NCBI GenBank assembly: GCA_029204045.2
Contig: CM055074.1
Coordinates: forward strand, 17,907,164-17,971,163
DNA: 64,000 nucleotides
Reading direction: 5' to 3'
From: Tillandsia leiboldiana
Lineage: Eukaryota; Streptophyta; Magnoliopsida; Poales; Bromeliaceae
In this document: piece after piece, positions 18,901-32,100 of the stretch
How the letters are laid out: every line of letters starts with the position of its first letter
Numbering within the stretch: the stretch's first letter is position 1
The notes under the pieces: model-generated
The model's database searches: none
What the model saw: only the letters and a program-made list of their open reading frames with translations
Told to the model about the DNA's origin: nothing
Position numbers and translations under genes: made by a program

Positions 18901-20369
18901 TCAATCAGAGTCGTTGTCGTCAGAGCTGCTACAACCCAGTTTGTTGAAAATCTTCTTCACCAATTTGGCAAGAGATTTGTATTTCCTTTTCAAGTCACCT
19001 TGGGCGGCAGAAATGTGGTCCATGTCTGTAGAGATCTTAGTGATTTCGTTTGACATGCGCTCTTGTTCTGACGAAAGACATTGTTGTTCGCGGTAAATTG
19101 ACGTTATAGAGGCGTCATCCTCTGAGGTTCCATGACCTGAAGCTGTTGCTGCTGCTTTCGCTGTTGTTGTTGTTGCTGCTTGTGCTGCTGCTGTTGTTGG
19201 GGCTGAAGGTCTTTTGCTCCTTGGCGGGGTTGGGGTCTCATCCGGTTGGCTTGAGAGAGACTTCACAATTGTAGAATCATTGATAGTTCCCAGACTATGC
19301 ATATAAGTTGATGAACGAATATCGACATCAAACTTTCTCAAAATCCGCATTATAATCAACGGGAATGGAAGTCGCTCGGTAGGATGAGCATTTTCAACAT
19401 ATCTTGTCATTCTTGACCAAATAAGATATAGAATGTTGAAATTTGATCCCAAGGAAGCTTCGGGGTGTCCAAGAAGATATAGAAATAGCATTCGATCCCA
19501 ACGAAGAACCTTGTTTGCATGTTTGGTAAAATGTTATAGCAAACAATGAAGTTCAAAAATCTGTACTCCGGTCGAAGTTCTTTTGAAAGAACGGAGTTTC
19601 CAGCCGACCTAGTATCCGACATGCAAATTCCATCAACAACCGTCCTCCAAGTTGTATTTGTCATAACATGTCCCTTCATGTAATGAGTCCTTCGGTTTGG
19701 GCACTCATACCTAGCACTTCTCCAATCAGTTTAGGAGTGATCGTGAGCTTGGTATTCCGGACCGTTGTGTTGAATTCTCTAGGTCCGTCCTCATGATCTT
19801 GAAGCTGCATAGCACACAAATAAAAGGTCCTAACAAGATGGAGACAATATCCTGAAGTTTCAGAAAATTTGCAGACTTGTGCAAGTCGTGCTTGATCAAA
19901 CAGGGTTCCAAACGCTGCAGAGCGTTCCCTGAGAGCCGCGACATTTACATGTCTCTCACCTATGCATTCTCGTTTCTCAAAATCTTTCATCCTTTCTGTG
20001 CTAATGTGAACAAAAACCTGTGGAGGTGGTTCACTCGCAAGTGGCTCATTGATTTCAATTCCTCGCGCTCTTCCTCTCTTTCTTGCAACACTTTTTCTTT
20101 TCATGGAAATTGATTGCATGGGAGCTTTCCCTTTCTCAGCTGCAGTAGGCGGAGTTTTCGCCTTTGTAGAAGCAAGGGCTTTCCCTTTCGATGCAGAAGA
20201 TGCCTTGGCTGCGGCTTCAGTCAATTGCTCCCATTCCTCGAACTCAGTTTTCGATTCATCCAATGAAACTAACTCTCCCTCGGTTTGAGTCTTTCTTGCT
20301 CTCTGAGCTTGTTCGTTATCCTAGTGCTCACAAGTGCAGTGATGATCACATCAACCAAGCAAATGCCAT
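18901..20369 (-). pseudogene. Long third ORF of E2, copy 1 (frameshifted)
   Basis: Same gene as 37292-38763 but with more breaks: indels near 19500 and near 20300-20350 split the reading frame into segments. It also has the frame change at about 19679 (a TGA overlapping an ATG) that both copies share. For domains see the second copy. The extra breaks lie near the assembly gap and are probably consensus errors. Confidence 0.7.
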
Positions 20370-21220
20370 TGCTGCCAGAATTTAAAACTGTGGTCCTGTG
20401 AGCTAGAACTCAGAACATGGAAAAAATTGTTTAATTTAAAAAATTTGAAAAATCATACCCAAACAATCTTTATCATGTATAGAGACTAGGAATCAAGTTA
20501 GATTTGCAAAAGAAATTTTAAAAATAGATCAATCCCATGATTTTCGAAAATTCCTAAAATTTGCCCTAACATCGAATTTTCAGAAATCGAAGCCCAAAAA
20601 TTCGTTAATCAAATGAATATAAGGCATAGAAACAAATCTAAGGTGTCCAGAGTTCTTATTTCAAAAGAAATTTGATAAAAAAACCGTGCAAAATGAGATT
20701 ATAGCATGAATTCTCTCACGTTTTTAATACATAAGCAAAAATAGTGAATAAATCAAGTTTTTGATCATAAGAACTTACTTGGATCGAGTGAAAATAGTTG
20801 CAAAGATCCAAATCTCCTTGATTCTAGAGAGAGAAACTCTAGAAAGCTATAAACAAAAGATTAGAGAGAATAGAATTCGAAAAACCCTTCGTTTCTATTA
20901 AAACCTAGCCGCGGTCCGGATTGGGTCGAGAGTCAGTCCGGATCGGCTTGGCGCGGAAATCCCATCGTCGGGAATCCGGAGCTGAGTCCATCCGTCCGGA
21001 CTTCCTGCCAACTGTTTCTCCAGAAAAATTTGTAAAAATTTTAGAAAATCCAGAAAAGTATGTAAGCATTCTTGCATAATCAACTTTAAACAAAAGTACA
21101 TTTCACATCAAAGAAATAGAGTATGCTAAATCTATTATAATATTCAAATAATGAAACGACAATTTACAAAAGTTATATCCTCTAATAGTTGAGCAAGTCA
21201 AAACATCAATCACGATCTAA
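20370..21220 (-). other. ORF3 promoter/5'-UTR region of E2, copy 1, to the gap
   Basis: Minus strand: intron borders at 20778 (GTAAGTTC) and 20396 (CACAG), a TTTTAATAG TATA-like segment near 20897-20905, and four CCGG sites between about 20910 and 21002, more degraded than in copy 2 (39310-39401). No other gene. Confidence 0.6.
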
Positions 21221-21320
21221 NNNNNNNNNNNNNNNNNNNNNNNNNNNNNNNNNNNNNNNNNNNNNNNNNNNNNNNNNNNNNNNNNNNNNNNNNNNNNNNN
21301 NNNNNNNNNNNNNNNNNNNN
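21221..21320. other. Assembly gap of 100 N
   Basis: Exactly 100 undetermined bases, a customary placeholder for a join of unknown size. The 18.3 kb to its left and right are the same sequence. Confidence 0.98.
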
Positions 21321-21667
21321 ATGACAGCCGCCACGTGGCACTCCGGCGGTCTACGGGCCGCTCCCATGCACCAGAAACCATAAAAACTGTCCGGGAGTCC
21401 CTTTTTTGGGCATCCGGACTCAGAATCAAACAAGCAAATAGCCGTTTTCAAGCGTTTTTTTTTCCGGCTGAATCCATTTCCAACCTCTGTTTGGCCTATT
21501 CTTTTTCAGAAACTTCGGCAAACCCAGCCAAAGGCCAACACAGCTAACAATAGCTCTCAGGGGTCCATCTGTTCATCCCATTGATGCACCATGGGCCAGA
21601 ACACAACACTAGGTGTTCTAACGTGGATTCATCGGAAGAACGTTGCATGGGAACCAGGGCCACTACA
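21321..21667 (-). mobile_element. End of the TL1 LTR, second copy
   Basis: Repeats 2895-3240 with indels and starts inside the last CCAAT-N9-CCACG module. The start is the contig edge after the gap, not a biological boundary. Confidence 0.85.
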
Positions 21668-22389
21668 AGCGACCGCGGCGAACGACCCCAGAACAAAAAC
21701 GATAACGGCGGCGGCAGCCTCCCGTTTAAACACGGCGGCGGCGGCTTTCCGTTACCACAACACCCACAACGCGCGCGACACCCGAACAACGGACACCCAA
21801 ACCCTCGACCCCCTCAGAAATTGCAAAAAAAGAAAACAACAAGAGGGTTTCCCCGATCCGCTTACCGTGATCCTGCGAGGAAGGAGAAGGTGGATCGTCC
21901 CTCTCGTCTCCAACGTAAGGCCCCCCGAGAGATGGATCCCCCCCCCCCCCCCCTTTTTTTTTCCTTCCTTCTCATTTTTTTCGCTCGCTCCCCGAATTCG
22001 GATTTTCGAATTTCGAACTCTCCCTCTCCGTTCAAGTTCTCCAAAAGAAAGAAAAAGAGTTTACTACAAAGGGTGCTATGTTATATGAATACCTCCATTC
22101 AAACCCTAGGTCAAGATCTGACTCAGACTTCCTCGAAATCGGGCAAATTACCACGCACGAATCTCGGTGCACCTACAGTCATCGGAGCTTCAAACCCTAA
22201 TTTCGGGAGGTCCGTAAGTCCGATTTCAGATCCGATCGCACCGCCGTTCATCATTTTGGCGAGCTCTACCAACTAAAACTACCCGCAAACCCCGACGGTC
22301 AGCCCAGAAATTCTCGAACTTTCACCCCCCCTAACAACTAAAAGATTCAATTAAGACCAAAACGGAAAACCGAAGGTCGAGGTATTACA
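21668..22389 (-). mobile_element. TL4 LTR fragment, second copy
   Basis: Repeats 3241-3963, including the C/T homopolymer run and TATA-like box. Confidence 0.55.
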
Positions 22390-22843
22390 AAATAATTCAA
22401 AAAAAACCAATAACATAAATACGTGAAAAAGTCTGATCGTAGAAGGGTCCCGTCCGATCGCCTCGAAAAGCGTGCCGGCCACTTAGCACGGATTCTGATG
22501 CACAACTCGAAGCAAATGCTTTGACCCCCCTTCCGGAGATCCGCAAATCGGAATCCGAATCCGATCGTTTTGCCGTTCTCCGTTTTCTGAGCTCAAACGC
22601 AGAAAAATACTCTGATCCAGGCCAGTCCATTGCAAAAATACAGTGAAAGTTTTCCTAACAATCCAGTCATGAAACGAAGGTATACAAAGGCGTCGGAACG
22701 CCAGGATACTAATAATCATACCTAAGTGTCAACATGAGCTCTTTGTTGAATCTTCTCTGAGTTTTCGATTGCTGATTTGACAATTTGATCACTTCAAGAC
22801 TCCGACTCAAATCACGAAATATGCCAACATAAAATCCGTAACA
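22390..22843 (-). mobile_element. E0 3' LTR fragment, second copy
   Basis: Repeats 3964-4425 with scattered one-base deletions. Confidence 0.65.
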
Positions 22844-24391
22844 ATCTACCCCTTTGGCAATTTCGTGACAAAACTCAAAAATACATAAACCGCTCAAGAC
22901 ACTCATCTTAAACCAAAAATTGAAACTCATGTCTCACACCAAAATAATTGAATCTCTTTCGCGTGAAAGATCCAAATAAACAAAAATACAACGAACCAAT
23001 CTAGAACAAACTATATGACTTAGGACTTGGAGTCTTAAAGTGGTGTATATCCTGCAAAACAAAACTCCGAACAAAATCAAAAGTCAGTTGTCAGATTTAA
23101 ATGTAAGCCCTACATTTGATTCGTCCTTTTATTCTTTTTGATTTTCGGCTCCTTTTTCATCATCTCCTCCTATCTCGATCATCTCATTTTCGCCATCTAT
23201 CTTCTCCTCCTTTTTGTCATAAATTGTCAACAGTGAAAATACTAGACAAATGAAATCACTAGAGCATTAGTTCCAGTATATAACAAAAACGCAGATTGCG
23301 TCCCGGTACTCGAAGGGGCGTACCGGTACCCAATATAAAAACTAAAAACCCAGTTTCGGTTCCGGATCAAAACTTATTCCAGAATTTCGTTTCGGTACCG
23401 AAGGGGGTCCGGTACTCCACACAGATAAAAAAACAAAAATCTTGATAGAAATCGAAATTTTGAAATCTTTCATACCGATTTGCATGCAAATCAAGAAAAA
23501 ATCATTAAGTGCTTGAAATTGAGAGATCACACAGATGTCATTCAATCCATTAATTTTACAAAAAAAAAAGATTTACTCCTAATCATGAAAATAAAGATAA
23601 ACATTAAACCGTTTTTCATTGATATAACATCAAACACAAGTCATCAAAATACTAGAGATCCAAACCTATCAAATGTATGGATTATCAAAAATGACTTACA
23701 GAGATTTCAATTGACATCAATTAATCAATACCCTTTCAAATTTGTAAACACCAAAAATACTTAAGGGTGGCTCTTTGAGCATATTTCCACTATCCCACCT
23801 TATACCACCAGGAGATTGTTCAAAATGAAGAAATTTGAATATTAATCTCCGAATGCTCATCTAAAAATTTTACCAAAATATTATCAAGCATTCAAAACAT
23901 GTGGTAGCTTCACACACTTACCGGACCACAGGGGTGACAGCTCTTTCAAACAGTGGTGGTAGTTTTCACACCTCCTTTACGGATGTAACTCTTTCAACTC
24001 TTTTCAACTCGTTTAATTAACCGTGTAAGAATGCAATCTCTTAGTGAAAGAATTAAATCCCAAATTTTAGTCTATTCGTTGTCTCATATTATCACAATGA
24101 ATTCACACACCGATATAGGTTGAGCACCTTAAGATCACACATGATTACTAAAATGGGATGAATATAAATATCCAAACTACTATAATGAAATATCTCAAAG
24201 AGATGATTATGGAGTAAAGTTTCGATCTTAATATGAAAATTAAATAGGAGTGAATGAAAGTAATCCTTTTATATTCAATGCACAAAAGAAGTCGCAAAAA
24301 ATCATCGTTTTATCATAAAACCCTTTTGTTTGAAACAATTAAATATTGAATGACAAGCTTAAAATCCTGTAATTCAAAGATCAAGATATTT
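22844..24391 (-). mobile_element. E0 internal region, second copy
   Basis: Repeats 4426-6010 but is shorter, with many small deletions and some substitution clusters near 24215-24391. The conserved CTACCAC block is at about 23765-24015. No coding sequence. Confidence 0.6.
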
Positions 24392-25727
24392 TGTTACGGA
24401 ATTTGAGTTGGCGTAGTTTCGTGAAAGTCTCAAGTCTTGAAGATTGAAGGTGAAGAAAGTTGGATCATTTAACTCAATCTCAAGAAAGAAGAATTCAAAA
24501 GGATCAGGTATGTTTAACTAAAGAATTTGTGTGATCCGAATACTTCTTGTAGTGTAGAAACACTTGGAAGAATCTTTCATTGCATAAAAATCAAAAACTG
24601 GACTTGGGACATGTTCAGGATCCGGATCAGGTTGTTCGATCCGGATCCCGAAGGTGGTTCGTTCATACATCGTCGCAATCCGGATCGTAGTCTCTTGATC
24701 CGGATCCCGAACGTTGAGTTTACCATCTACCTTGAACGATCCGGATCTTGCTTCGCAATCCGGATCCCGAACGTTGATGTTTGGTGAACTGTATGAACGA
24801 TCCGGATCGTAGTCACATGATCCGGATCCCGAACCTTCGTTTTTCTGGAATTGGCTGTTTCGTTATGACGATCCGGATCTCAGTTATCACGATCCGGATC
24901 GCCGTCCGTAAAATTCCAGAAATGGTAGGTTTTTGATTCTTATCTCCTTCCTAGGGTTTCTAACCTATAAATAGACCCTATGTCTTTCTTTCTAGGGTCA
25001 ATCCACATAGCCGTCATTTTCATATATCATCTTATACGGCTATAGATCCACATATAGAGAAGAAAGGAAATCATTAGAGAATACTCTATGTTTCTTCATC
25101 TATATTGATTAGTTTGATTCTAGGTTTTCATACTCACATCTTGAGTTGAATCAAACTAATGAATACTTAGATGGTATTTCCGATCTATCTTTGATCTAAG
25201 TATTCGGCGGATCATCACCACCCAAAAACAACGATTACCCCAAAATCGGCGCGTGGATTCGCGTGTCCTTGTGGATTCAAGGTTCAATCGCTCTCGTGGA
25301 TTCGGAGCGAGGCACGTTCGTGGATTCGAAGGGTGCTATTGGGTGAAGACCGTGGATTCGGTCGGACGTCGTGGATTCGACGTTGGACGCCGTGGATTCG
25401 GCGTTGGGCGCAGATCGTGGATTCGAGAAGCGTCTGGAGCGAGCGAGAAGATCCTCTAGGAGCGTATGGAAAGGTTGAGTCCGTAAGTGTGTACGGTAAA
25501 TCACCTTGTACGTGTTTTAATTCTAGTGGATTTCTGCCGTGTTATCGGTCCCGTGGTTTTTTACTCCGGTGATGGAGTTTTTCCACGTAAAAATCTTGCG
25601 AGTTCTTTTCATTTCCGCATTGGGTTTTTATCGCAACGATATTTTGAGTGTTTATACGTTTACACCTATTCACCCCCCTCTAGGTGTTTCTTCCCCTATT
25701 TAGATCCGTATTATATACGACCCAACA
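24392..25727 (+). repeat. 5' LTR of E1b
   Basis: 1336 bp, with palindrome array at 24619-24900, TATA box at 24966-24973 and hairpin array at about 25249-25425. About six substitutions separate it from the other three E1 LTRs, for example at 24466, 24628, 24812, 24838, 25024 and 25286. Confidence 0.9.
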
Positions 25728-25729
25728 AG

Positions 25730-25740
25730 TGGTATCAGAG
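25730..25740 (+). other. Primer-binding site of E1b
   Basis: TGGTATCAGAG two bases after the LTR. Confidence 0.88.
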
Positions 25741-25761
25741 AGGGAATAGGGTTTGTGAACA

Positions 25762-28700
25762 ATGGTTGAAGGTGGAAACATCAATCGACCCCCTTTCTTT
25801 GATGGAACAAATTATGCGTACTGGAAAGTACGGATGAAAGCCTTTTATCTTTCATCGACGAAAGGGTGTGGCATTCAATTGAATCAGGATGGACTAATCC
25901 AACTGAACTTATCTCTGATGTTCACACCTTAAAACCTAGGTCGAAATGGACCAAGGAAGAGTTTGAGTTATCTTCTTACAATGGCAAGGGAATTAATGCT
26001 ATTTTAATGCCTTATCTCAAACTGAATTCTCTCGCGTCTCGGCATGTGAGACTGCGAAAGAAATCTGGGATGTTCTCCAGGTTACACATGAGGGGAACTA
26101 ACCTCGTGAAGATTCAGAAACTGCAGATGCTTACGAGCAAGTTTGACTCTATTTTGATGGCAGAAAATGAATCTTTCACGGACTACTATACACGATTGCA
26201 AGACATCGTAAACTCATGTGCTAATCTGGGAGAGAAGATTCCAGAATTTAAGATTGTAAGAAAAATCTTAAGAACTCTTCCTGAACGATTTCGCCCAAAG
26301 GTTACTGCCATTGAAACTATTAAACACCCGGACGAAATACGTGTAGAAGAATTAGTTGGTTCATTACAAACTTATTGAAATGACTTTTAATACTAACAAT
26401 TCTTCTGGAAAAGCATCCACTTCTAAGTCTTCAGGTTATGCGTTGAAAACAACTAAGGAAGAAGACGCGGATACATCCTCCTCGGACGATGACGAGAACC
26501 TTTCTATGGAGGAATTTGAGAAGCAGCTCGCTCTCTTGACAAGGAATTTTCGCCGCAACTTTCGAAGGGGTAATTCAAGCAAATCTCCATCCTTCAGAAA
26601 GTGGAACAAACGCAAGGGTACTCCAAGTCACAAGTCAAGAAAGCAGGAGAACTTCTCAAAGGATAAGAAAAGTTCAGAAGGACAACTGCAATGCTTCAAA
26701 TGTCGAGGCTACGGCCACATTGCAACGGAGTGTCCTAACAAGTATCCGGCAAGAAGAAGGCGATTGCAAGTCGTCACTTGGGATGACAACTCAACGTCAA
26801 ATGAGTCGTCTTCAAGTGATGAAGAAAAGAGCTCCACGGCATTCCACGCGTCCACATCTTCACCATTCATGTGCTTTATGGCAACTACGTCTGAATCATT
26901 GTCCAACTCCACTGTTGAAAAGAATGCAATGGACAATGAATCGGATGATTCGGAAGGTGAAGAGTTTGCTCTAGCCTACCACAGACTTTTGAGGGACTCA
27001 AAGAAAGTGGCTAAGCAAAACAAGAGTTTGAGAGGGAGATTGCATGATCTCGAAGAAGAAGCAAAAAGAGCGACTTCTCTCTCAAACGCTCTTGAAGTGG
27101 AAAGGGAAAACCTGATAAAAGAAAATGCTTCCCTTCAAGAGTCCAATGAGCAACTTGAAAAGGAACATACAAATCTGGTTGGATAACGCGAATCACTTTT
27201 CAAAGCTCTACAACGAGGCTCGACAGGATAACCTGGAAATGACAAAGACCATTTTCCAACTCAAGAATGACTTACAGCGATTCTCTTCAGGAAGGAGTAA
27301 GTTGGATAGACTTCTTGGTCTTGGTCAATCAAATAGGTTCGGCCTCAGATACACTCAAACTGGAAACAGTCCAAGTTCGAGTGAGACAGTTTTTGTGCCT
27401 CAGTCGGTATCTCCTCCTCCGACACCGGAATTCAAGACAAACAACGACAACAAACCTACTTCATCCTCTTTGGGATCGTCAAGATCTAAGGTATGTTTTC
27501 GTTGTGGTGTTTCAGGGCACATAAGAAGATATTGCAAGACGGGAGTCGAACGCTCATCTCAAAGACCTCTTGCAACAACTACCAAAATGGCTCCTCCCCG
27601 AAAATCAAAGCAAAACTTTTCAAATGAAAAGAGACTTGGTAGTTCATCGCGCAAGACGATCTCATCAAGGGAACAACAATCGCTATAACAAGACGCCTTC
27701 ACCTAGGCATATAACTTCTCGACCATTACGACGCACTCCAAAAGGGTTTGGGTGCGCAAAGGTGAAATTTTCCCTGTCTTGTTTCCAATATTTCCTTGCA
27801 TGCATATGATAGCTCGTCTTGGTATCTGGATAGCGGGTGTTCCCGTCACATGACCGGTGACAAAAATAGTTTTCAAAAACTTGAGAAAATCTCCGGAGGA
27901 CACGTTGTTTTCGGAGACGGTCGATCTTCCAAAATTGTTGGAAAAGGGACGGTAGCTATTCCAGATGGCCCGATTTTGAAAAACGTCTTATTTGTTGATG
28001 GCCTTAAGACTAACCTCATAAGCATAAGTCAACTTTGCGACAATGGTTTTTCAGTTAACTTTTCATCGGTTGAATGCGTTGTAACTGATAAGGACCATGC
28101 TTTCTTTCTAAAAGGGGTTAGATCTGAAAACAATTGTTATGTTGTTCCTAATAAATTTTCTGAAAATTGTAACTTAGCCGCTTTGAATAATGAAACTCTT
28201 TGGCATGAAAGGCTAGGTCACTTAAATTTTAAGGAACTTACTAGAATTTCAAACAAGGACGTGGTCAAGGGGATTCCAAAGCTTTATTTAAACAAAACGT
28301 TGTGTGTGGTGGTTGCCAAAAGGGAAAACAGTCTAGGACTGCACACAAGAACTTGAACCACGTTGGTACAAAACGGCCCTTGGAACTTTTGCACATGGAC
28401 TTAATGGGGCCGACCCGTCAACCATCTTTGGAGGTAAATGGTACATCTTTTTATTGGTTGATGATTTCTCTCGGTTTTCTTGGGTAGCATTTTGAGAGAG
28501 AAAGCTGATACGTTTGACTCTTTTCATGAGATTTGCCATCGTATTATGATTGAAAAGAATGAAAAGATTATTCGTGTTAGAAGTGATAGGGGTGGAGAAT
28601 TCATAAATTCAAAATTCATTGACTTTTGTACTTCAAATGGCATTAAACATGAATTCTCGGCACCCTATACACCTCAGCAGAATGGTGTTGTTGAGCGCAA

Positions 28701-28779
28701 AAACAGGGTTGTTCAAGAGATGGCGCGTGTGATGCTTCATAGCCGGAAATTACCGCTACATTTTTGGCTGAAGCTGTGA
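25762..28779 (+). pseudogene. gag-pol: Gag, protease and integrase of E1b, multiply frameshifted
   Basis: Same domains as E1a in the same order: gag domain, CCHC knuckle, coiled coil, second CCHC knuckle, DSG protease, zinc-binding integrase and D-D-E core. At least twelve one-base indels break the frame, for example near 25845, 26006, 26094, 26375, 26752, 27180, 27670, 27727, 27774, 28284, 28430, 28490 and 28767. E1a is open at all of these. In turn, this copy is open across the E1a break at 8870, where gag runs straight into pol as one frame. Confidence 0.85.
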
Positions 28780-30875
28780 ACACCGCTGTCTATGTCATTA
28801 ACAGAGTGTATTTGCGCCCAGGAACCTTGAATACACCATATGAGCTGTGGTTTAGTAGAAAACCGGATATCAAGTACTTTCGTATCTTCGGGAGTCGATG
28901 TTACATCTTACGTGACTGTGAAAATCTTGGAAAGTTCGACTCTCGAAGTGAAGAAGGGATCTTTTTGGGTTATTCTACGAATAGCAGAGCATATCGAGTA
29001 TTTAACATTGAATCTAAAACGATCGTAGAATCTATAAATGTTAAAGTAGATGAAGCTTCTCATTTTGAATCTGAAAAATCTACCCTCGATATCTCTCTAG
29101 ATGATGATTCTCCTGCTAGTGCATCTTCTCATAATAATACTTCCAATATTAATGATGCATCTAATGGTTCTTCTAGTTTATCTGATGTGCAGGAATCATC
29201 TCGTGTACCTCCGAGTACTCCGTTTCAACAAACGCTACGAATCTCCAAGGATCATCCGGAATCGAACATCATTGGAGATCCACAAGAAGGAGTTAGAACT
29301 CGAAGGCAGTTGGTTTGCGGATTTGCTTGCTACGTATCTTTAATCGAACCAAAGACAATAGATGAAGCTCTTCAGGATGACTACTGGATTAAAGCAATGC
29401 AGGAAGAGCTCCATCAATTTGAGCGAAACAAAGTCTGGGAATTAACGAAGCTTCCAAAGCAACATAATGTGATAGGTACCAAATGGATCTTCAAGAACAA
29501 GAAAGATGAAGATGGTACTATCATCAGGAACAAGGCACGACTAGTTGCTCAAGGCTACTCTCAAGTAGAAGGTATAGACTTTGACGAAACTTTCGCCCCT
29601 GTAGCTAGACTCGAGTCCATTCGTATATTGTTTGCTATTGCTTGTCATTTTAAAATCAAATTATTTCAAATGGACGTCAAGAGCGCATTTCTAAATGGGT
29701 TTTTAAATGAGGAAGTTTATGTAGCTCAACCGAAAGGTTTTGTAGATCATAAACAACCTAACCATATTTTTCGTTTGAAAAAGGCTCTTTACGGTCTGAA
29801 ACAAGCACCGCGAGCATGGTACGAAAGGTTAACAAAGCACCTTTTGGAGAAGGGCTATACTCGAGGGGGAGCTGACAGGACTCTCTTTGTGAAGCATTAT
29901 CAAAATAATTTCATTGTAGCACAAATCTATGTCGATGACATTGTATTTGGTGCAACAAAAGATAATGATGCTTCTAAATTCGCGGAAACCATGGAAAGCG
30001 AATTTGAGATGTCCATGATGGGCGAACTGTCTTATTTTCTTGGATTGCAAATTAAACAAAATGATGAAGGTATTCACTTGAGTCAATCCAAGTATGCACT
30101 GGAGTTGGTCAAAAAGTTTGATCTAGAAAATTGTAAAGATTTTCCAACTCCAATGGGAACTCGCCACAAGGGACTTGGAAGTGAATCACATAGTGAGAAT
30201 GTAGACGAGAAACTGTATAGAAGTATGATTGGAAGTCTACTTTACCTCACGGCTAGTCGCCCGGATATATCCTTTAGTGTTGGGATTTGCGCGAGATATC
30301 AATCAGCACCAAAGGAGGTTCACCTGAAAGCGGTGAAACGGATCATCCGGTACATCAAAGGATCAATTAATTTCGGAATTTGGTATCCTATGGGAACAAG
30401 TCTGGACATTGTTGGATACTCAGATGCCGATTGGGCAGGATCAGTGGATGATCGGAAAAGCACGAGTGGTGCATGCTTCTATCTTGGCCATTGCCTTGTT
30501 GCATGGCACAGTAAAAAGCAGAATTGCATAGCACTCTCGACTGCCGAAGCGGAATACATTTCAGCTGGAAGTTGCTCAACTCAACTCATTTGGATGAAAA
30601 GCGTATTGAGTGACTTCCGCATTTCAGCATCTTCGGTAACAATTCTTTGTGACAACACAAGTGCAATTAACATTTCTAAAAACCCTGTGTTGCACTCTAG
30701 AACAAAACATATTGAACTTAGATATCATTTTCTTAGAGAGCTAGTTGAATCAAATACTCTTCAACTTTCATATATTTCAACTGAAGATCAATTAGCTGAC
30801 TTTTTAACAAAACCTTTGGATCAAAAACGTTTTGTTCATTTGCGAAAAGCAATTGGTATGCTTTCTTTGAAATAA
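28764..30875 (+). CDS. pol: Integrase C-terminus, RT and RNase H of E1b, intact
   Basis: A 703-residue open frame. It starts inside integrase (AEAVNTAVYVINRVYL) and runs through the SH3-like tail (GYSTNSRAYRVFN), a Ser/Asp linker and the full copia RT with FQMDVKSAFLNGF and YVDDIVFG, then RNase H with DADWAGSVDDRKSTSG. The ATG used here is internal; the native protein is the long Gag-Pol beginning at 25762. The three breaks of E1a in this interval are absent. Confidence 0.93.
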   Translation: MAEAVNTAVYVINRVYLRPGTLNTPYELWFSRKPDIKYFRIFGSRCYILRDCENLGKFDSRSEEGIFLGYSTNSRAYRVFNIESKTIVESINVKVDEASHFESEKSTLDISLDDDSPASASSHNNTSNINDASNGSSSLSDVQESSRVPPSTPFQQTLRISKDHPESNIIGDPQEGVRTRRQLVCGFACYVSLIEPKTIDEALQDDYWIKAMQEELHQFERNKVWELTKLPKQHNVIGTKWIFKNKKDEDGTIIRNKARLVAQGYSQVEGIDFDETFAPVARLESIRILFAIACHFKIKLFQMDVKSAFLNGFLNEEVYVAQPKGFVDHKQPNHIFRLKKALYGLKQAPRAWYERLTKHLLEKGYTRGGADRTLFVKHYQNNFIVAQIYVDDIVFGATKDNDASKFAETMESEFEMSMMGELSYFLGLQIKQNDEGIHLSQSKYALELVKKFDLENCKDFPTPMGTRHKGLGSESHSENVDEKLYRSMIGSLLYLTASRPDISFSVGICARYQSAPKEVHLKAVKRIIRYIKGSINFGIWYPMGTSLDIVGYSDADWAGSVDDRKSTSGACFYLGHCLVAWHSKKQNCIALSTAEAEYISAGSCSTQLIWMKSVLSDFRISASSVTILCDNTSAINISKNPVLHSRTKHIELRYHFLRELVESNTLQLSYISTEDQLADFLTKPLDQKRFVHLRKAIGMLSLK

Positions 30876-31814
30876 ACTTCTTTTTGAAACCTTTGCTTAA
30901 AATAGGTTTTGTATTTGTTTTGTTCTATTCAATATCTATGTTTATACATAGGATAGTAATTGAGCATAGATCTTAATTGACTTTAATTGCATCTGTTCAC
31001 ACATTTAGAAATTTATTATGCTTTTGCCATCATAATATTTCTTTGTTGCAATGATCGTTTATGTTAATTAAATCATCTTCTAAAGTGATCAAAGTCAATT
31101 TCTCTCTCAATGATCTCTTGGTATAGTCATTATCTTATTTGACTGTTTAGTCGAGTATGAAATCGAGATTAATTTTTGGTTGAATACTTTATATCTTAAA
31201 TAATTGATAGCCAATTGAGGGGGAGTCAAAGATAATGTAAAATGCTCAAAAGATGTGGAAAGAGTTACATCCCAATGAGGAGTGTGAAAACTACCACCAC
31301 ATGGAGGAAAGAGCTACCACCTCGGTCGTTCGAGTATTGTGTGCAGCTACCACATGTATACCAAGCATGGTTGTTCAAATTTTTGATTAAGTAAAATGCA
31401 TGTTGAAATACTTGACTCTGTCAAATTTCAAGGTTGGTATAAGGTGGGATTTTAAAGAAAGATGCTCAAAGAGCCACTCTCTTCAACAGATTGTCTAGAA
31501 ATATTATCTACCATATTTGGGATTTCAAACATCTATTGATCTTTGTATTTCATTTTCTTTACTGATTTGATGATTTGATAAAGGCATTACTCATAAGATC
31601 AAGTTAGATGTGATTGAAGGTGTTCAACTTTAAGGGATTTAATTTTTGTAAATTTTCGTTTCATTTTTGGATATTATTGATAGATTTGGCATAATCTAAT
31701 TCTTGTTGTATGAAACGATGATTTTTGTTTAAAGTTGATACACATTTGTGCTTACAATCTTTTTCTGGATCTTCCTGAATTTCTCTGAAATTTTCTAAAG
31801 AAAAAGTTGGGGCC
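30876..31814 (+). other. Non-coding region after pol, E1b
   Basis: Purine tract GAGGGGGAGTC near 31217 and the conserved CTACCAC block at about 31240-31475. No ORF of note. Confidence 0.7.
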
Positions 31815-31985
31815 GATCCGGATCGGGCAAGGTGATCCGGATCCCGAACGCAGGTTTTCTCCTGCGGGCTGACGATCCGGATTGTATCTGCCGATCCGGA
31901 TCCCGAACGCAGTTTTCTCACTGCGGGTAGCCGATCCGGATCGCAGTTATGAACTGATCCGGATCGCGGCTAGGTTTTATAAGGA
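31815..31985 (+). promoter_or_regulatory. Internal palindrome array and TATA-like box ahead of ORF3 (E1b)
   Basis: Six GATCCGGATC-type sites from 31815 to 31965 followed by TTTTATAAGG; same phasing as in E1a. Confidence 0.65.
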
Positions 31986-32100
31986 ACGAAAGGGGTTTTT
32001 GATTTCTTTACTCTAATCTTTTGTTCAAAAGTTTCCAGAGCGCTTCTCTCTAGATTTCATCCTCCTTGGAAGCTTTCTAACTCAAGTTCTTCAGTTCCAA

